In this document: one piece after another, positions 51,001 through 60,800 of the stretch
Layout: every line of letters begins with the position of its first letter
Numbering within the stretch: position 1 is the stretch's first letter
Assembly: GCA_018389105.1 (NCBI GenBank)
Contig: JACATO010001037.1
Location: forward strand, 375,001 to 439,000
DNA length: 64,000 bases
Reading direction: 5' to 3'
Source: Nautilus pompilius
Lineage: Eukaryota > Mollusca > Cephalopoda > Nautilida > Nautilidae
Made by a program: the position numbers and the translations under genes
The notes under the pieces: model-generated
Seen by the model: the letters and a program-made list of their open reading frames with translations, nothing else
The model's database searches: none
Told to the model about the DNA's origin: nothing

Positions 51001-54000
51001 TATTCATGAAAAATTCACTGGCTACTTCATCGTTAAGTTGCTTAAATTTCCACTTTATTGGGGTTTAATTGCAGTAACAATTTTGTTAAATTCAAATGCT
51101 TTGTGCTATGCAATAATGCAGAAATTGGTTTGCTTTGTTCAGAGGCTAACATTGGATTGCCAGATTTTGTTTGTTGCAAGATTTTGTAGCTTTATGGATA
51201 TTCAGAATTTTTTGTACAAAGGCAAAAATGTTGTTATGACAACCTTTTAAAACAGTTTGGCAACAAAAGGAACTGAAGACGTTCTTCAAGAGGAATTATT
51301 AACATTAAGTTAAAGGAAAATAATTTTGAAATTGTAATGTGGCCTTTTTAACTTATTTTGATAAACCTTAATTTGTTTGGATTATAGAATAATAATAATA
51401 AAGTAAAGGGTAAATTATTAATTTTATTTTTTAGATGTATAAATAAAAAGTATTTCTCTTTGAGGGACTTCCACATTTAAAATTTAATACCAAAAGTACG
51501 TATTTAAAAAGTACAAACTGTAAGTTGAAAAGATTTCATCATTGCTCAGATTCTTCAAAGATTACATTACTCTTCAGTGGATAACAGGATGCAGCAGTAT
51601 TCATGGAAATAAACAAGCTATCCAATTTGTTAAAGAAGCACATCCTCCTCCAAACTTCCTTGTCTAGTCAGCTTTACCAGTGTAATGAGCAACACCAGAA
51701 ACTTTATGCTGAGGTTCTTATGTTGCGAAGGCAAATAACAGATTCCCTTCCATGGTGTGTTGGTCACAGAAGGAGGCTGCCAGAGTTGATGCCATGCACC
51801 CACTATAGTGCAGAGGAGACAACAGAATTTCCTAGAATATTCAGTGCTGCACTGCTTCAGATTCCTAAATGGGGCATAGTGAGTGACCTTCATGAGATTG
51901 CAGTGTTCCTGAATGTCTGTTAGTGGTCTTTTCAAGCCACAGGTCTGGATAAGGTATTACAAGAAAATCTATATCAGTTAGTTTGGTTTATAACAAAATG
52001 GTACAAATTTGTATTGTTAGCATGATTATACTAGTATATTTGAACATTTTTTGTTGTTGAGATAAGTAAAACTAGTATAGATCAAATGTAAAGTAGTTAT
52101 ATGAACAAATTGTTTGTTTGTTTTTTTTTAAGATACATGAAATATGCTTTTAATTTAAACTAGATAACTATTATAGTGATATCCAAGAGTTAAAGAATTC
52201 ACATTTAGAACAAATGCTTAAAAAAATTTTTTTTAAATTGGGGCAGTACTTATAACCTTCATTTCTTTATTTTTGGAGATATTTAAATGAAACTTGGTGT
52301 GTGCCATATAGGCATCCAACAAATAGAAAGTACATGGTAGTTTTCCCCAGCGCCAAACTGTTGTCTTGGTAATGGTGGCCATCTTGGATTTTGAGGTGGG
52401 CAGATGTTACAATTCCATGTGTGGAATAAGGCATGCACACCAAAACTAACACATGGAATTTGTTCAGCAATGCAGTTACTACAGTTCTATGAGAGAAGTT
52501 TATAACATTTTTAGAAAATAGGTATATTTTAGACATCACCTGGAGGTGTCACATCTCAGTATGCAATGCTTCCACCGCGTCCCCTCCAAAATCAATATGA
52601 CTTGAAATATTACAAAATTAACATGCAGAAAAGTTTCTAAACATCTTAACTTGTCCTGTTCAAAATATGAGCAAAAAATATTGAATGGTTTCAAAGAAAA
52701 CAGTAGTTCAAAGATATACATGTAAACATAAAAGCTTTTATTGCATGATTAATAATTTATTTTGATTATACAAAAATTGTTATCCCCATGTGCCATTGTC
52801 AAGTGCTGGTCTTCCCTTAAACAGGCTATATTTTGAAATTATTTGTAGGGTCGAAGGTGCATCTTAAAAGATTGCTGTGCAATAGCTGATGATACCGTGC
52901 TGCCCCCAGAGACTGTTGTTCCTCCATTTACTTTGTATGCAGGATCACCAGGTAAGTAATTAAGTAAATTCAGGTGAATGTTGGATTAAATTTTTGTGCA
53001 AAAAAAAAAAAAAAAATTCCTATATTTAGACTTAATAGAATACACTGCAGAAATAAGCAATTTTTTGTGTTTTTATTGCCTTTTCAGTAAAGAACTTTAA
53101 TACAATATTGTTTTAAACGATTTTGCATTTTTTAAATTGTATTTTGTTAGTAAGAGTTGCTTCCCTTACACAATTTCTTATTGTTTAGTTATGAATCATC
53201 ACATTTGTTTTCTGTTCTTGAATGATTTTCTCAGATTAGATTATTACCAACCCACTGAATTGAATACTGATTAGAGCAATCTATAATGCAATGTAATTAT
53301 TATATATCTTTTTAATGTATATATCAAGAGTATCATCATAATAATAATGTTAATTAGATTTTTTGAATGCTCTTCTTTCGCATCTTTACATTAATAGTGT
53401 ATTTGTGTTACCTTGATTTTAGAATAATGACAATACTATTCTACTACAATTTTAATATTTATTTAGTTTCATAATTTTGAAATTATGATGAAGCTTTAAA
53501 ACATGCCTTATTGAAGAGTTACAAAAACACAAAAAGCCCTTTTGCTGTAAGCAGTTTTTTTTTTTTTCTTCAAGATTTTATATCAGTTTTAGTTCTAGTT
53601 ATACTGAGTAGGTATGCAGGTGTGTCAAATCAAATTTGATAGTGGTCTGCATTTATTTAAACAATGTTTTTTCATTATTGTTGTAAACGTTTGTGGTGAT
53701 TACAAATGCCACCATCCCTGTTCTACAGTTCTTGCGTGATGCTACAAATTTTAAATGATCTATTGATTTTAAAGATCTTGGAAATCTGAGTTTAGTAGAT
53801 TCATTCAACATTTATTTACCAGTTACTTTTAAAAATGCCTAAGTAAGGAATGTTTTGTCTCTGGAGCCAGACTAATTAATTTATGTTGTGTTAAACCAGG
53901 TCGACTAATCGATGAACTGCCAGAATGCACACAGGAACTGATGATAGAGGCCACGAGGAATTTTTACCAACATTTCCAAGCTATAAATAAGACCAGATAG
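39012..54000 (+). CDS. DCTN5: Dynactin subunit 5 (p25), complete, 6 coding exons
   Basis: Subunit of the pointed-end complex of dynactin, the cofactor that links cytoplasmic dynein to cargo. Exons are 39012-39059, 41502-41570, 46999-47117, 48457-48568, 52849-52951 and 53900-54000: 552 bp, 183 residues plus TAG, close to the roughly 182 residues of vertebrate DCTN5. Every junction is GT-AG and in phase. Recognition words include [20 protein letters not shown] (18-37), [44 protein letters not shown] and [10 protein letters not shown]. The family folds as a left-handed beta-helix of hexapeptide repeats related to gamma-carbonic anhydrases and LpxA. Spaced Ile/Val positions such as [20 protein letters not shown] show this repeat. 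All expected blocks are present, with no frameshift or internal stop. Confidence 0.97.
39349..39426 (+). repeat. GA-rich microsatellite in DCTN5 intron 1
   Basis: A GA-rich run with GAGAGAGAGAGA, interrupted by T and G residues and TAGATAGATAGA. It lies 290 bp after the DCTN5 first exon. Confidence 0.9.
39910..40365 (+). pseudogene. Mariner-type transposase relic in DCTN5 intron 1
   Basis: The plus strand near 40067 reads [17 protein letters not shown], then NNFPDLI. It resumes in another frame with KEWDKIP near 40260 and ends near [13 protein letters not shown] at 40360. The Q-x-D-G-x-P-A-H word carries the second catalytic Asp of mariner-like transposases, kept here. Upstream IIADG and TPLVF fragments (39930-39970) match the preceding block. 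Frameshifts separate the parts, so it is non-functional. Confidence 0.7.
41502..41570 (+). CDS. DCTN5: DCTN5 coding exon 2
   Basis: Twenty-three codons (residues 17-39), [20 protein letters not shown] and then NGK, between acceptor TTTTACAG and donor AAG/GTGAGT. Phase 0-0. This is among the most conserved parts of the protein. Confidence 0.96.
42549..44780 (-). pseudogene. BED-finger hAT transposase relic (ZBED5-like)
   Basis: Minus-strand blocks in order. A BED finger region near 44560-44450 reads [18 protein letters not shown] and [10 protein letters not shown]. Near 44280-44100 it reads [40 protein letters not shown] and [35 protein letters not shown] follows near 44060 and [10 protein letters not shown] near 43870. 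The first Asp of the hAT domain survives in MDEST. Stops and frameshifts follow to about 43000. At 42551 TTGGTTCCCAACCTTTTTTT resembles a hAT terminal repeat; the opposite end was not found and may be displaced by the LTR at 44786. Confidence 0.75.
44786..45270 (+). mobile_element. Probable solo LTR
   Basis: A sequence of about 485 bp with composition unlike its surroundings. It starts TGTAAGAACTGTGGTGACC and ends GTGGTTCCAACCA (TG...CA ends), with a promoter-like ACTATATAAGCAGATGATC near 45087 followed by a pyrimidine-rich region. No internal retroelement coding sequence is adjacent, so a solo LTR is the simplest reading. CTTAAAG occurs on both sides (left near 44767, right near 45273) but does not directly abut the ends. 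Alternative: part of another repeat. Confidence 0.4.
45872..46105 (-). mobile_element. SINE family B, inverted copy in DCTN5 intron 2
   Basis: Read on the minus strand it has CCAGCTCGATCTGACGG, then TCTGGCATGG, then CCAGCCAGACATGTGGATTT, CCTCCCACTTCTGAAAATG and GGTTCTTGTAAGG. Each block aligns in order with the copy at 55038-55312. It contains a run of eight G at 45950-45957. Ends are approximate. Confidence 0.55.
46999..47117 (+). CDS. DCTN5: DCTN5 coding exon 3
   Basis: 119 bp, residues 40-78 plus two bases of Gly79. It runs from [20 protein letters not shown] to [10 protein letters not shown]. Acceptor TTTTTTAG, donor GTAAGA. It holds the first turns of the beta-helix. Confidence 0.96.
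47118..48456. other. DCTN5 intron 3
   Basis: 1.3 kb. The part at 47340-47770 reads on the minus strand like worn coding DNA but matches no family I know. The rest shows nothing. Confidence 0.5.
48457..48568 (+). CDS. DCTN5: DCTN5 coding exon 4
   Basis: 112 bp finishing Gly79 and coding residues 80-116: [20 protein letters not shown] and then [17 protein letters not shown]. Acceptor TTTTCTCTTCAG, donor ATT/GTAAGT. The regular isoleucine/valine spacing marks hexapeptide turns. Confidence 0.96.
49165..49300 (-). repeat. hAT-like terminal region
   Basis: The words TTGGTTTCCAATCTTTTTCT and GTGCAGCCCCATTAA resemble ends of animal hAT elements, as does 42551. The minus-strand sequence from here to about 50400 has several medium open frames that read like decayed coding DNA, for example one of 126 codons at 49372-49752. 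I cannot assign them to a transposase family. Confidence 0.3.
52255..52580. repeat. Probable dispersed repeat of unknown class
   Basis: GGAGATATTTAAATGAAACT and AATGGTGGCCATCTTGGATT are words I associate with dispersed repeats in many invertebrate genomes. The segment stands out from flanking intron by higher GC. A minus-strand 90-codon frame crosses it. Boundaries and class are not determinable by eye. Confidence 0.25.
52849..52951 (+). CDS. DCTN5: DCTN5 coding exon 5
   Basis: 103 bp, residues 117-150 plus one base, from [20 protein letters not shown] to the end of the helix at FTLYAGSP. Acceptor ATTTGTAG, donor G/GTAAGT. Vertebrates have a Phe-Ser-Gly-Cys-Pro type word where this gene has Tyr-Ala-Gly-Ser-Pro, the more usual form in gamma-carbonic-anhydrase-like beta-helices. 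Confidence 0.96.
52952..53899. other. DCTN5 intron 5
   Basis: About 950 bp, AT-rich, with poly(A) and poly(T) runs. No feature seen. Confidence 0.7.
53900..54000 (+). CDS. DCTN5: DCTN5 coding exon 6 (stop codon)
   Basis: 101 bp completing Gly151 and coding [20 protein letters not shown], then [12 protein letters not shown] and TAG at 53998-54000. Acceptor GTTAAACCAG. This is the C-terminal alpha-helix that packs on the beta-helix. The final residues are the least conserved part. Confidence 0.95.
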
Positions 54001-54916
54001 TTTGGACAAATTACTATGCATAGCTTGGGTAATATATATATATGTGTGTGTGTGATTTTTAAATGACATCATTTCAAACAGGAAAACTCAAAACTTAAAT
54101 TGCTTTTATATCAGAAGTAAGTTTATTTGATAAACAGAATTAGTGTGGAGAGAATTACAAAGAAACAAAACGTCATCAAGATTTACAGTTGACAGCTGAA
54201 AAAATATTTTGTGAAAGGGAGATAACTTTCAGGTTTGGTAAAATTTCCATAAATTGTGCAATAATGTTTCAGTTCTTGATTTTCACAATATAATTAATAA
54301 TGGATAAATCATATGAAGCAGGTAAATTGAGTTCTTTTTTGAAAAATGACTAAGAATTTTTATGGATTTTTCCAACTTGAAGGCACGTAATGAAGATATT
54401 AACAAAGGAAAAACAATGATGGTATAACTTCATGTTATAAGTAGATATAGTAAACAGATGTGTTTGCTGCTTTTAGAGATAAAATCTTTGTAACTTTACA
54501 AACCCAATTCTGTGTATATCTATAAACCATCCATTATTTCATTCTGTTTTATTTTAAAGGTTGATGTATTCCAAACTTTAATGCCTTGGCTTATCATCAG
54601 AGTATATTGCTCGTGCTGGACAAGTTATACATTCTGCTATTTATTTATGTAACATCTGTACACACACAGTTTCATTAAAAGTGTTAAATTTCAACATTTT
54701 GTTATTTCCACTTATTTTTACTTTTGCATAAGATGAAGTTGCCTGCTGTGTTTCCTTTCTGGTGCTGTTGACTCGTTGAATTACACCTGTTTATGAATAA
54801 GCAAGATTCTGAGTCTCGTCTCCATTACACATGACAGACAGATCTTTAATTTTGCCTGGCTGTATTATAACTGTGTAAATCCAGTTTTTTATTACATTTT
54901 ATATAATCAGAATAAA
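54001..54916 (+). other. DCTN5: DCTN5 3' untranslated region with candidate poly(A) signals
   Basis: AT-rich sequence directly after the stop codon, with no long open frame. ATTAAA at 54674-54679 and AATAAA at 54911-54916 are the best candidate polyadenylation signals, the second being canonical. Where cleavage occurs cannot be settled without transcripts. Confidence 0.5.
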
Positions 54917-55037
54917 AATATTTTAGTTTAGTTTATAAAATGAGGCTAGAATTCTTCATGACTTCTACGACCTGCAGATAAAAATAAATGCCCATGAAAT
55001 TTTAACCAAAACTCATTACCATCAGTTGAGAACAAAC

Positions 55038-55312
55038 CATGTGGGTGGCCGGTGGTTCATTTGTTAAACTACTGGACTGCTATGGTAGACAACTCGAGTT
55101 TGAATTCTGTTCGTGATTGGCTTGATTTGGCATGGCTTCTTACTGTTTACCAGCTAGCCATGTGTGTTTCCTCCAACATCCTAAAAAGGAAGAGTTCTAG
55201 TAGGTTTTCTTGGTATGTGGAGGTAATTCTTGATTGGTTACACGTTGGCCATCCAACCATACCTTGGTATCTTGTTTACCAAGATTATACCTAACATTTC
55301 GCCTCTTTTCTA
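55038..55312 (+). mobile_element. SINE family B, most complete copy
   Basis: The tRNA-like head has GGCCGGTGGTTCATTTGTTA with a B-box-like GAGTTTGAATTCTG about 45 bp later. A central part follows with GGCATGGCTTCTTACTG, CCAGCTAGCCATGTGTGTTT and CCTCCAACATCC, then GAAGAGTTCTAGTAGG and a 3' part. Two other copies in the window share the central part (29262-29470 and 45872-46105, the latter inverted). No target duplication was found, so the ends are approximate. Confidence 0.6.
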
Positions 55313-58199
55313 GTTTACCACTGCTATGACACATTCCTTTAAACCTTGAAAGTCTGAACAAGGTTTGTTTTTAGGGTCTAAGTTGGTGCCAGTTAAAATG
55401 TGCATTTCTCAGTTTAAATTTCAATGTCAAGTTGTTTTGTGGGGGCAGGGCAGGGGACATATGTTTGTTTAAAAAAAAATTTTAATACATTTTTAACAGT
55501 TCGATGAAAGAAAATTCCAAAACTTCAAACCGGACCAGAGCATATGATGTAATTATGGAACTGGTCAGAGATCTAGCAATTGCTCAAAGGTCACAATTGT
55601 ATGAGAGATAGAAAAATAGAACAAGATCCGTGTGAATTTAAGTCATCTGCTATAATAATAATAATAATCAAACTTCCTGGATATCTGGTTTGGTTTCTGC
55701 TATTATTATTTTTCATTTTTTATTTTTTTTTAACTCTTTTCAAACTAATAGTGTCAGTGGTCAGTAAATTAAAAAAAAACTTTTTTTAGAATAAAGAACT
55801 ATATAATATGCCAGGAAATAGTACACGATCTGAAAATTGTATTGGCAGGAGCCTTTGATATTCAGTTTTGTTTTACCACTATTTTTTCATAAGATTTAAC
55901 AGCTGATAATTTGTATTATTAATAACAATATATATATATATATAAAAAAACTGTTTCAGACTCCTCAAACCACCTTGTTAACAATAACAACAGTTAATAA
56001 ACTGGTAGTGTAGAGGTCATCTTGTGGTCGCCATCAAGGTAAGAACTGAGGCAGCAGTGAAAGCTGGTCTCCATCCTTTAGACCAGGTGTAATCTACCGA
56101 GCCAGCAGGGCACCCACATGCAGTGATTTTGGGGACACACTTATTTCTGTCAATAGCGTATCATCAGGGGAAAAAAACCCGCAACAACAGACTTTTGTTC
56201 TGATCTCATTATTGAAATATTTTAAAATTACATGTAGGTTAAAACAAAATCAGCTTGGGTGGGTTGGTTTTTATACTTTTATTTGTACCAGCACAGCCTG
56301 ACAGATAAATGGTCTACATCTACTTAAAAACCCTTTCCTTTTTGCCAGACAATATATTAGAATTGCTAGTTTCTGATACCAGGAACGGAGGTTCGAATGA
56401 AACCAGGCCGAACTAGCATCGCCTTAATGGCATCCAGCTCCCGAGTTTCATTTGAACGTTCATCCCTAGTCCTTCATGTACCATGATGATTGCTTATAAA
56501 CTTCATGAAAATATCTCCTCCTCGGTTCTGTCTTCCAATATATGTAGATTGATACTTCTGGATGGTTAGCAGGCAATTAGCTACAGTGCCACAGATTTCA
56601 CAAGGAAGCTCCATTGCCCAACTTAACAAGGCGATGTGCGCAGATTTCTCACACAAGTCAGCTCCAAATTACACTCACCTCTCAAAAGTATGGGAACAGC
56701 AACCACCATAGGTTTCTTAAATGATAGCATAAACATGTAAAGGAAAAAAATGTTTGAGATGAACTAACATTTTGATTATAGTAATTAAATTATTGATGTA
56801 GGTGGGAAAAGAATTATTGGAGATTACTTTTTTCACATTTCTATATCTGAAGTTAAAAATAATTCAGACTGTTATATTATTAGTAAATGTGCCTTGGTAG
56901 AGAGACTGCAGCCAGAACGGGGCTTACACTTGAAAGAAAACCACTGCTAATAAGCATAATGTAAATTCCATCTCTATATCAGTAAGCAGTGCATGTAAAG
57001 ATGGACTTTACTTATCTTTACTGACTATTTTGTGCTTTGCTATTTAAAGTAGAAAATCTTTACTAAAAACCTTTGACTTTTTAAAAAAAAAAATGAATCT
57101 GGAAGTCAAAATTACTTTTAGAGTAAACTTTGGTCACAGCAATAAACTTGTATTATTTTTTTAATAAGTGGATAATCCTTAAAATAAAAACAAAGTATTT
57201 TTCCATAACAGATGCATGGAAAGAATTTCTGATGACATCGGTTTTTACACATCTAAACAGTCTGTCTCATAACACGACACTGACTTTTCTCAAAAGTATC
57301 AGTACTTCTGTATTGACAGCTGACTTTATCTTAGCACCAGTATTGAGAGACTTGAATAGGTACACACTTGACCAATCTACCTCGTCACACCGGTGTCAGT
57401 ATATGCATGGCTGGACAAAGTATGACTAATGACAGCAAGCTGGTGTGAGAAACTCCAGTATGACATCATCTTATGGTCTCATGGGATCATCTGCACTAGT
57501 ATGTTAAAACCATGGACTTAATATTTCTTTATTAAGGACATTGAAAAATGCAGCTCATTAGAATGAAGCCTATGTATAGTATTGATGGCCAATGCTATTT
57601 TATTTCAACAAATTTTTCTACTTCTCTTGAAATTAGACAAAAATAAAAAATGAATTTATATTAAAAAGTGAAACTACATCAAGAAAAGTGCACAAGCCCT
57701 ATTACAGCTACTTTTTTAAAGGTAGTTTTGTTAGGTTTACATATACTTTGGAGGATGAGAAAGTAGTCGTTTTGTTTGTTTTAAATTGATCTCAACACAT
57801 TTAATGATGCACTTTAAATTTCTATTTTCTTATAAAAATTCAGCACTGCATAGGACGAGATAGAAACCAGTACTCTGGAGAGAATGCTTTTGGGCTTCTT
57901 TTTCCTTGCCCTATGGACAAGCTGATATAGTGCTTGCATTAGCTGGTTCCTGTGTGGATAGGGAACATCTAGCTTCAATCGTGCAATGATTCCATCAGAT
58001 CGCCAATGTCACTTCCATATGCGAGGACACGATCAGAAGTTTCTGGTATAGAAGACGCACTGCATACAGAGATTCTTTCGACAAACGGTCTTCGAATCAA
58101 TATATATGTATTGCATCACAACACATTTAGGATCTGGCACTGAGGTCTGTTCCACCGCGGATTTTAAAGGCACAAATTACCATTTGTCTGATTTAATTA
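55313..58199. other. Intergenic, right of DCTN5
   Basis: AT-rich with hairpin copy 3 at 56377-56470. At 57850-58000 the minus strand reads RLKLDVPYPHRNQLMQALYQ followed by LVHRARKKKPKS. This looks coding-like but is short and unsupported. Otherwise nothing. Confidence 0.5.
56377..56470 (+). repeat. Hairpin repeat family, copy 3
   Basis: A 94-bp copy with GGTTCGAATGAAACCAGGC on the left, CATCGCCTTAATGGCATCCA at the centre and GAGTTTCATTTGAACGTTCA on the right. It keeps several CpG that read TpG or CpA in the other two copies, which suggests it is the youngest or least methylation-decayed of the three. It lies downstream of DCTN5. Confidence 0.6.
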
Positions 58200-58730
58200 A
58201 GTGACATCAGTTTTCATTTTGTGGCGGAGGTCATCTCCCGTGGCTTCTGTGGCAGTTTTATTAAAAACGTGTCCCCTAGGGTGCAGATACCAACCAAAAT
58301 TGTAAATTTTAGCAATTGGCCTACAACCTTTGCTTCTTCCATTTGAAGTATTCCTCCGAGCGCCATTAATCTCGCAATCCCCCTGGCGGCGGCGGGATTT
58401 TACGGCATCACGCGACAGTCCTGCAGCCAAAGAAGAGACGGCAACTTCGGGGGAAAGGCAACATGGCTGCCTGTGACGGCAACTTCGGGGGAAAGGCAAC
58501 ATGGCTGCCTGGCAGCGCCTCCGCCGGCGGTCGGCAAATGGAGAACATGGAAAACTCGAGGCCCTGACCACTAATGATGCCCAGAGAAGGAGGAAAGAGC
58601 TGTGTTGGGAGCCGGGACACTTTGAGTGATGGCTACTATGCCAACCGTCCTATATTTAATAGGGCAACCCTATATTCCATCGCATTGTCATATATCCTAT
58701 ATTGACTCGTAAACAGGTAAGTGAGATTAT
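58200..58730. promoter_or_regulatory. Isolated CpG-rich block with 38-bp tandem duplication
   Basis: A short GC-rich island in AT-rich intergenic DNA. It contains GGCGGCGGCGGGATTTTACGG, CCGCCGGCGGTCGG and two adjacent 38-bp copies at 58437-58474 and 58475-58512 that differ at one base. Each copy carries GCAACATGGCTGCC, close to the YY1 consensus found at the 5' ends of many animal genes. Short open frames start here on both strands: a 42-codon frame from 58501 on plus and a 50-codon frame from 58366 on minus. A GTAAGT donor-like site is at 58717. It may be the promoter of an unrecognised gene or a displaced one. Confidence 0.35.
58437..58512 (+). repeat. 38-bp tandem duplication
   Basis: Two adjacent 38-bp units, 58437-58474 and 58475-58512, identical except for the last base (T versus G). 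Each contains GCAACATGGCTGCC. Near-perfect identity implies a recent origin or conversion. Confidence 0.95.
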
Positions 58731-59359
58731 GCTTTTAATATCGGGTTTAGTGATGCATATGTTAAAATAACTTCATAATTTGTTGAAGCACATATTTCAG
58801 ATATTATGGTTCAATTCATACTGAATTAATTATCAGATTAATAGGTCTAATAATAATTAACAGTAGGCCTACATTTATTACTCGTTCCCTATCACGATTC
58901 TATTCATATATTTCAATAAAATAATAGAAAACTTTATATTTTAAAATTTTATTAATAGCTACCGTTTTATCCATCCATTTTCGGTTAAAATCATAGAATA
59001 TAATGACGAAAATTGACCTAGTAAAAAGTATAAAAATATAAATAATTTGAAACTAACCCAAACCTATTTTGAAGATATCGGCAAAAGCATTGCTCATTTT
59101 CTGGGAGAGCAAGAGTTCTCTATTTAACAGCATTGACTGCTTATTTGCTATGGCAGGAGCTAAGGGGCATTGGAGTCAGTTTGTCTCCCAACTTTCAAAC
59201 AGCTTCAACCGGCCCCTTTTGAAAAGTTTCCGCCCCTGTGCCCCGAACACGTTCCGGCATTCCTGCTTGTAAATGTCCTATATTATTATATGAAGAAGAA
59301 AATCATAATTTATTTTTACTAGTTTGCTAATTTTATTATTCTATTTTTTTGTGATTTTG

Positions 59360-60800
59360 TCTTTTCAGGAACCATGATGGGGAATATTAAACAACAAAGA
59401 AGCGACAGAAGAGGCTGTCAAGATTTAAACAAGAATGGAGAAAAGGGGAGGGCTTTGGCTCGAGCCAGTGTCAGGAAATGTGATGAGTGCGTACTGTAAT
59501 GTCTGCAGAACCATATTCAGCATTGTGAACTCTGGTTTGTGCCAAGTGCAGCAACACGAAAAGACGTAAACACACGAGAAAAATGCTGTTGCCAGCAGTC
59601 AGAATGAGACACTGGAAAAATTCTTCGTAGAAAAAGAGACTCAAGCGAAGAACTAAAATGTGCAGCATCCGAGCTTGCATTCATTTTCCATACCATCATG
59701 CATGGTAATTATTATAGTGCCGATAATTGCAGTGCCAATTTTGGTATCAACAACTCAGCATTCGTGAACTTCAAAAACGAAAACGATGGCATACAAAAGG
59801 GTAATTGCCATGCGCACATAATTCACAACACATTTTCAAAGTTCAATGAAGAGTTGGACGTTGATATTGAGAACTTTGTGCTCAAGTCATATGCATATTT
59901 TTCAAGATCTGCTGTCAGAGTTGAAGCTTTAAAAGATTTGTGTGATGAGGCTAAAACACATTGGAAAGATTTATTGAGGCGTGTGAACATAAGATGGCTC
60001 TCACTTCTTCCCGCAGTGGATCGACTTCCTCTTCAGTTACTGATGGCTCACTCTGAAAGCCTTCGTAAACGCGATGTTCTAAAGCAAATCAGGGATAGAT
60101 TTTTCCGTGATAGCTCACAGGAAAACTTGGTGCATACATACTTGATGTTTGCCAGTCATATTCTTCCACTCTGAATATGCAGTGAAAAAATTGGAAAGAG
60201 ATGGCTCCAGTGTCATTGGAGTTTATGACATCATATTCGACCTGAGACAGAAGCTCAGAATTGAAGGTGATTTGGTGGGGCCTCAGCACGTAGCAAATTG
60301 CGAACACTTCCACAAGATGTTCAAGATTCCATCAGAATTAACTTCATACATGCCATGGAAAGCGCTGTTGAACACTTGGAATTGTGGTTCAATTTTTCTT
60401 CAGAGAACTGGCTGTCCAATCTCAATTGCTTGTCGCTCGACAATGTCGACTCGTCCAACATCCCAAATCCGGAAAAAAATCTCGGAGAAACTGTCAATAC
60501 AAAATTTGGATGTGGACTCATCATACACCGAAACAAAAGTAACTTACTACCACAATGGTAAGAGAATTTGAATGTAGTCCAAATTGGCGTGCAAGCGCCA
60601 TTGACAAAATATGGTATAAAATATTTGCAGTGCAGCAGCGCAACGGCCTCGAAAATTTAGAGCATTTTTTAAAGCCATTCTCCGGATACCTAAAAACACT
60701 CAGGGCGCTTCGCGACCCCGCCTCCCCAGTCCTCTATTTCCATTTCCAAAAGTTGGCAACCCTAGACTCAGAACCCATACAACCGCCGTGAGAGCGCATT
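59360..60800 (+). pseudogene. BED-finger hAT transposase relic with central deletion
   Basis: The first block is WLEPVSGNVMSAYCNVCRTI (BED finger C-x2-C) near 59455, with HEK following. Next come NETLEKFFVEKETQAK near 59610 and KCAASELAFIFHTIMHGNYY near 59660. It then jumps to NCHAHIIHNTF near 59800 and VNIRWLSLLPAVDRL near 59985, ending with frames at 60149-60791. The region normally between the start of the catalytic domain and the CxAH word is missing, so the first catalytic Asp is gone. Other breaks occur at 59500 and 60170. An acceptor-like TCTTTTCAG precedes it at 59368. Confidence 0.75.

Larger units (their letters stand above)
48569..52848. other. DCTN5 intron 4
   Basis: 4.3 kb. A GA/GT microsatellite is at 48906-48931, a hAT-like end at 49165 and a dispersed repeat near 52255. 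A 106-codon plus-strand frame at 51603-51923 has no recognisable motif. Confidence 0.5.

Noticed and set aside
50987-51250. 87-codon plus-strand frame in DCTN5 intron 4
   Set aside because: AT-rich, hydrophobic by composition, no motif and no splice sites in phase.
51603-51923. 106-codon plus-strand frame in DCTN5 intron 4
   Set aside because: Reads plausibly but shows no domain; inclusion would disrupt DCTN5, whose neighbouring exons join perfectly without it.
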